This document shows, piece after piece, positions 6,361-8,864 of a stretch of DNA of 8,864 nucleotides (the first letter of the stretch is position 1; each line of letters starts with the position of its first letter). Origin of the DNA: Bacteroidota bacterium (GTDB lineage Bacteria; Bacteroidota; Ignavibacteria; Ignavibacteriales; Melioribacteraceae). The DNA lies in the NCBI GenBank assembly GCA_021812745.1, contig JAKAMS010000089.1, positions 1 through 8,864 of the forward strand, written 5' to 3'. A program made the position numbers and the translations under genes. The notes below the pieces were generated by a model. The model searched no databases and was not told the origin of the DNA. It saw only the letters and a list, made by a program, of their open reading frames with translations.

Positions 6361-6726
6361 TTACTTCTGTCTTTTTATAAATTTTTCTATCTCTTTAACA
6401 ACCCTATCTCTATCGAAAAGAACATCGCCGTTCTTGAAGCGCAAAACTTTAATCCCCAGAGATTGAAGATACTTTGTGCGTTCAAGATCATATGCCATTT
6501 GTTCTTCTTCGTAGTGGTGTTCACCGTCTAACTCTATTGCTAGTCTTTCTTCTGTACAATAAAAATCGAGTATATAATTTCCCACGCTATGCTGACGTCG
6601 GAATTTTCGATCAGCTAACTGTTTTCCTTTCAGCTCATACCATAAATATTTTTCTGCATCAGTTTTGTTGTTGCGGAGTTCACGGCGTTTTTTGTTTAGA
6701 GACTTTTTGTTGTAAAGCTGTCCCAT
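6361..6726 (-). CDS. DUF559 (Vsr-like) endonuclease-domain protein
   Basis: A 121-aa protein of the DUF559 family (PF04480), which is related to the very-short-patch-repair/PD-(D/E)XK nucleases. The chosen start, ATG at 6726 (MGQLYNKKSLNKKRRELR), fits the usual family N-terminus. A longer frame from 6789 would translate the terminal repeat into 21 extra residues (MSPSLLRRGNKGGG...), a known type of mis-annotation. Conserved blocks: LRNNKTDAEKYLWYELKGKQ (17-36), KFRRQHSVGNYILDFYC (41-57, D54), LAIELDGEHH (62-71, E65 and D67, the probable metal-binding and catalytic residues), and GIKVLRFKNGDV (91-102). The length is normal and the gene looks intact. It is probably a DNA nuclease. Its biological role is unknown, but its exact fit between inverted repeats suggests it belongs to the repeat unit. 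Confidence 0.88.
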   Translation of the reverse strand: MGQLYNKKSLNKKRRELRNNKTDAEKYLWYELKGKQLADRKFRRQHSVGNYILDFYCTEERLAIELDGEHHYEEEQMAYDLERTKYLQSLGIKVLRFKNGDVLFDRDRVVKEIEKFIKRQK

Positions 6727-6744
6727 TATTTTTTCCCATTCTTT

Positions 6745-6787
6745 TTGACCACCCCCTTTATTCCCCCTCCTTAGTAAGGAGGGGGAC
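6745..6787 (-). repeat. right terminal inverted repeat with internal hairpin
   Basis: Read on the minus strand it begins GTCCCCCTCCTTA, followed by C and TAAGGAGGGGG, and ends AAAGGGGGTGGTCAA. The hairpin arms on the plus strand are 6763-6773 and 6775-6785. The arms here have changed together with each other relative to the left end (A-T position now G-C), so pairing is conserved. Confidence 0.85.
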
Positions 6788-6928
6788 ATATAACACGAAT
6801 GACTTAATATATTAAATATTCTGATTGCTGTCGAGGATCATTCTGCAGCGTAAGTTTTAAGAGAAACAATCTAAGAGTTAGGATTAATTGGTTAAGTAAA
6901 TCTAATAGCTAAACGCTGTCGGCTTCTA

Positions 6929-7799
6929 TTAACCGTGGATACTGTTCCTTCTTGTAGATGCATTGCGGCATTCATCCGAACAGCAGTAATCATTTTCAAT
7001 TTTGCATTTATAGCATGTTAATAAAATCTTGTCGCAGATTTGATTGTGGCAGTTGATGTAATGTGAGGTCGGTGTTCCGCAGAAATAACATTTGCCAATA
7101 TGTTTTATCTCTTCTTTCATATTCGGTGTTCATCAAAAACAAAAACGGATCCTTCTCAGTACTTATCGGGATGTTTTGTAATATAATTTCAGATTCCGCC
7201 GTCAATCTGGTAAACGTCTTTGAATCCTTTCACAACTAAATAGGCAGAAGCTTTCCCGCAACGTATTCCGCCGGTAAAGTAAGTTTCTACGGCTTTATCT
7301 TTGAATTGTTCTAAGTTCTCAACTGCTTTCGACCAGTTTCTAAATGTAGCGGTATTAGGGAGAATCGCATTCTTAAATTTTCCGATATTGCTTTCATAAT
7401 CGTTACGCGCGTCAATGATTACAAAGTCTTTACCGCTTTCATAAAAATGATTCAGCTCTTCAGGTGTCAACCGCTTTCCGGTTTTAGATAGATCTACCTC
7501 GCCGGAACCAGCGTTTACTATTTCCGATCTTATCCGCACATGAATTTTTTTGAATACATGTTCGTTATGCTGATCTTCTTTAAACCAAACATCCTTGAAA
7601 TCACGATAATTTTTAATTTCCAATTTATACTTTTCTATATTTTCTACTGAGCCGGATACTGTTCCGTTTATTCCTTCATTGGCAATCCACACTCTTCCTT
7701 TGATATCGTTATCAATGCAAAATTGTAAATGCTCTTTCTGAAACTTTTCCGGATCGGCAAAAGTCATATATTTATAGAAAAGTAAAACAGGTAGTTCAT
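6929..7799 (-). pseudogene. trhO: decayed trhO: tRNA uridine(34) hydroxylase / rhodanese-domain protein
   Basis: TrhO (YceA-type) hydroxylates U34 of certain tRNAs in the cytosol. Homology is continuous but the frame is broken. The N-terminus VLLFYKY...DPEKF lies upstream of the first usable in-frame ATG (7767); the natural ATG at 7799 needs one inserted base to reach that frame. The body is intact from 7767 (ANEGINGTVSG; HVFKKIHVRIRSEIVNAG; VIIDARNDYE; TYFTGGIRCGKASAYL; DVYQIDGGI). The frame then hits TGA at 7191 but carries on as NYITKHPDKY, hits a second TGA at 7158 exactly where the family has Trp (Y-W-E-G), and continues as EGSVFVFDE. The zinc-like C-terminus (CYFCGTPTSHYINC..., nine Cys, 6929-7120) is in another frame, so a base is missing near 7121. 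The rhodanese-loop catalytic Cys is Phe (codon TTT, 7276-7278). This is decay, not recoding: at least four lesions, and no other gene here reads through TGA. Sequencing error is the alternative for the indels. Confidence 0.85.
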
Positions 7800-7987
7800 T
7801 TCTTTTTCCGGTTATTTTTTTTTGATAGTGTTTTTATAGAAATAAAATTTGAAAAATAGTTTTCAAATTGCGGGAATAAAGAGAACGTAAAAGCGTTTTA
7901 ATAAGTTTTTAATTCTTACAAATTGAGAATGACAAGCGGTTTAAGAATTCCATTGTTATATTGCAATCAAGTAATTATAAAGATTCT

Positions 7988-8864
7988 ATGAAAGAACCAT
8001 TAATAAGCGTTGGTATACTTACCTCAAAAGAAATTCGGTTTGATCTCTACGGCGAATTCATTTCGGGATTATCTGAAAAAAAATTCAGCGGAAAGTTTAA
8101 AGCAAAATTTGAAGGCGGAAGAATTTCAATTTGTCACGAAAAAAAGGAAATTTTATCGGGACTGGAATTTACATTTGCACCAAATGACTTAGAGACGGAA
8201 TCTTTTCTTCTCCGGGATGTAGTAATTGGAAAAAATTTCCACTGGGAGAAAAAAGAAAACCAGCGTTTTCGCGGCGCATTAAAGTTAATAATTGAAGAAG
8301 AGCAGCTCACAGCGGTAAATCTTTTACCTCTGGAAGAATATTTGATAAGCGTTATCTCTTCAGAGATGAGCGCACAAAGTTCATTTGAACTATTGAAAGC
8401 ACATGCAATTGTATCGAGGGGCTGGCTTCTTTCTCAACTGGAAAAGAAAAATAAAAAATCGGTAAATGAATCAATTTCTGCCGAAGAAATTTTACGCTGG
8501 TACGATAGAGAGGATCACGAGAATTATGATTTATGCGCAGACGACCATTGTCAGCGTTACCAGGGAGTTACCAAAATTATAAGCGACAAAGCCGCCGATG
8601 CAGTTACGGAGACGCGCGGACTAGCATTAACATACGAAAACAAAATTTGCGATACGCGTTATTCTAAATGCTGCGGCGGTGTAACGGAATCATTTGAAAA
8701 TGTCTGGGAGCCAACGCATCACCCTTATTTGTCATCTATTGTTGACTATAAGTTTGAACCGGATAATTCTGACGATGACTTTACAAGAGAAAAATCTGCA
8801 GAGCAATGGATTAAAAGCAATCCCAACGCATTCTGTAATACATCCGATAAAAAAATTCTTTCGC
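7988..8864 (+). CDS. SpoIID/LytB-domain protein (lytic-transglycosylase family), N-terminal 292 residues
   Basis: The gene is open to the right edge. The ATG at 7988 is chosen because the frame upstream stops at 7910 and the intervening codons contain no good start; there is no clear Shine-Dalgarno. Residues 110-150 carry the SpoIID core: LLPLEEYLISVISSEM then ELLKAHAIVSRGWLL. E126 is at the position of the catalytic Glu of SpoIID lytic transglycosylases, which cut glycan strands of peptidoglycan. YDLCADDHCQRYQG (180-193) has the family's HCQxYxG motif; H177, C183 and C188 could bind zinc as in clostridial SpoIID. CDTRYSKCCGGVTESFENVW (221-240) matches the Y-S-x-x-x-G-G-x-T-E segment. No signal peptide or N-terminal membrane helix is seen (MKEPLISVGILTSKEIRFDL), odd for a wall enzyme. 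It may act in recycling or be exported otherwise. It diverges from the trhO pseudogene. Confidence 0.88.
   Translation, partial: MKEPLISVGILTSKEIRFDLYGEFISGLSEKKFSGKFKAKFEGGRISICHEKKEILSGLEFTFAPNDLETESFLLRDVVIGKNFHWEKKENQRFRGALKLIIEEEQLTAVNLLPLEEYLISVISSEMSAQSSFELLKAHAIVSRGWLLSQLEKKNKKSVNESISAEEILRWYDREDHENYDLCADDHCQRYQGVTKIISDKAADAVTETRGLALTYENKICDTRYSKCCGGVTESFENVWEPTHHPYLSSIVDYKFEPDNSDDDFTREKSAEQWIKSNPNAFCNTSDKKILS

Larger units (their letters stand above)
6319..6787. mobile_element. 469-bp unit: DUF559 nuclease gene bracketed by ~42-bp inverted repeats
   Basis: The two ends match as inverted repeats over about 42 bp (6319-6360 and the complement of 6745-6787). Each end carries its own hairpin of the form CTCCTTA-G-TAAGGAG. 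The single gene between them fills the whole interior: its stop codon begins at 6361, the base after the left repeat. Dispersed repeats of this CTCCTTAGTAAGGAG type, sometimes next to DUF559 genes, are familiar from several phyla, but a mobilisation mechanism is not established to my knowledge. No target-site duplication is visible (left flank TTTAAAAA, right flank ATATAACA). It has no transposase, so movement would need the nuclease itself or a helper in trans. Confidence 0.6.

Noticed and set aside
6361..6789. 142-aa form of the DUF559 protein
   Set aside because: The extra 21 residues are translated from the terminal inverted repeat; the family N-terminus starts at the ATG at 6726.
6474..6815. 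113-aa plus-strand frame
   Set aside because: It is the antisense shadow of the DUF559 gene and runs into the terminal repeat.
6929..7120. Independent 63-aa zinc-finger-like protein
   Set aside because: Its sequence is the C-terminal domain of TrhO in a shifted frame, directly continuing the homology of the upstream part.
7118..7191. TGA read as an amino acid (Trp or selenocysteine) in trhO
   Set aside because: The first TGA does not align to Trp or Cys, frameshifts and a catalytic-residue loss are also present, and the Hsp70 gene uses TGA as its stop.
8010..8192. 60-aa plus-strand frame
   Set aside because: It is an out-of-frame shadow of the SpoIID/LytB-domain gene, whose frame carries clear motifs.

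Overview
The window looks like part of a low-GC chromosome from the Bacteroidota/Ignavibacteria group. This placement rests on gene content (a VIT/CCC1 transporter, a TrhO-type rhodanese, a SpoIID/LytB-domain protein), AT-rich spacers and mostly weak or absent Shine-Dalgarno sequences. It is an inference from general impression; no marker gene is present to prove it.

Left edge (1-230): the C-terminal end of a VIT1/CCC1-family Fe2+/Mn2+ transporter. A 468-bp AT-rich spacer follows, with a degenerate dispersed-repeat-like hairpin and two short palindromes.

Centre (699-5332): a tight, same-strand three-gene operon. It comprises a 574-aa protein with a J-domain-like N-terminus lacking a clear HPD, a duplicated helical unit, a CxxC/CxxC zinc site and a C-terminal transmembrane hairpin; a 128-aa protein of unknown function; and an 834-aa divergent Hsp70. 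The gaps are 8 and 9 bp. The Hsp70 keeps the ATPase motifs and a recognisable substrate-binding beta domain. It lacks the usual interdomain linker, carries about 145 extra residues between the two domains, and has a long helical C-terminus. The genes are visibly more AT-rich than their surroundings. My reading is a membrane-tethered accessory Hsp70 system of unknown client, and it is the most interesting part of the window.

Spacer 5333-5875: no convincing gene. It holds a stem-loop and seven indel-free 21-bp tandem repeats whose leading tetranucleotide alternates AATG/AATT, giving a 42-bp higher-order period. A short helical hypothetical gene (5876-6238) follows, with an unusually strong purine-rich ribosome-binding site and a 12-bp perfect palindrome upstream.

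Element 6319-6787: a compact 469-bp unit whose ~42-bp terminal inverted repeats (each containing its own hairpin) bracket a single DUF559 (Vsr-like) nuclease gene. The stop codon abuts one repeat.

Right part: a decayed trhO (tRNA uridine hydroxylase) on the minus strand, with two in-frame TGA codons, two apparent frameshifts and the rhodanese catalytic Cys replaced by Phe. Divergent from it is the start of a SpoIID/LytB-domain gene that runs off the window.
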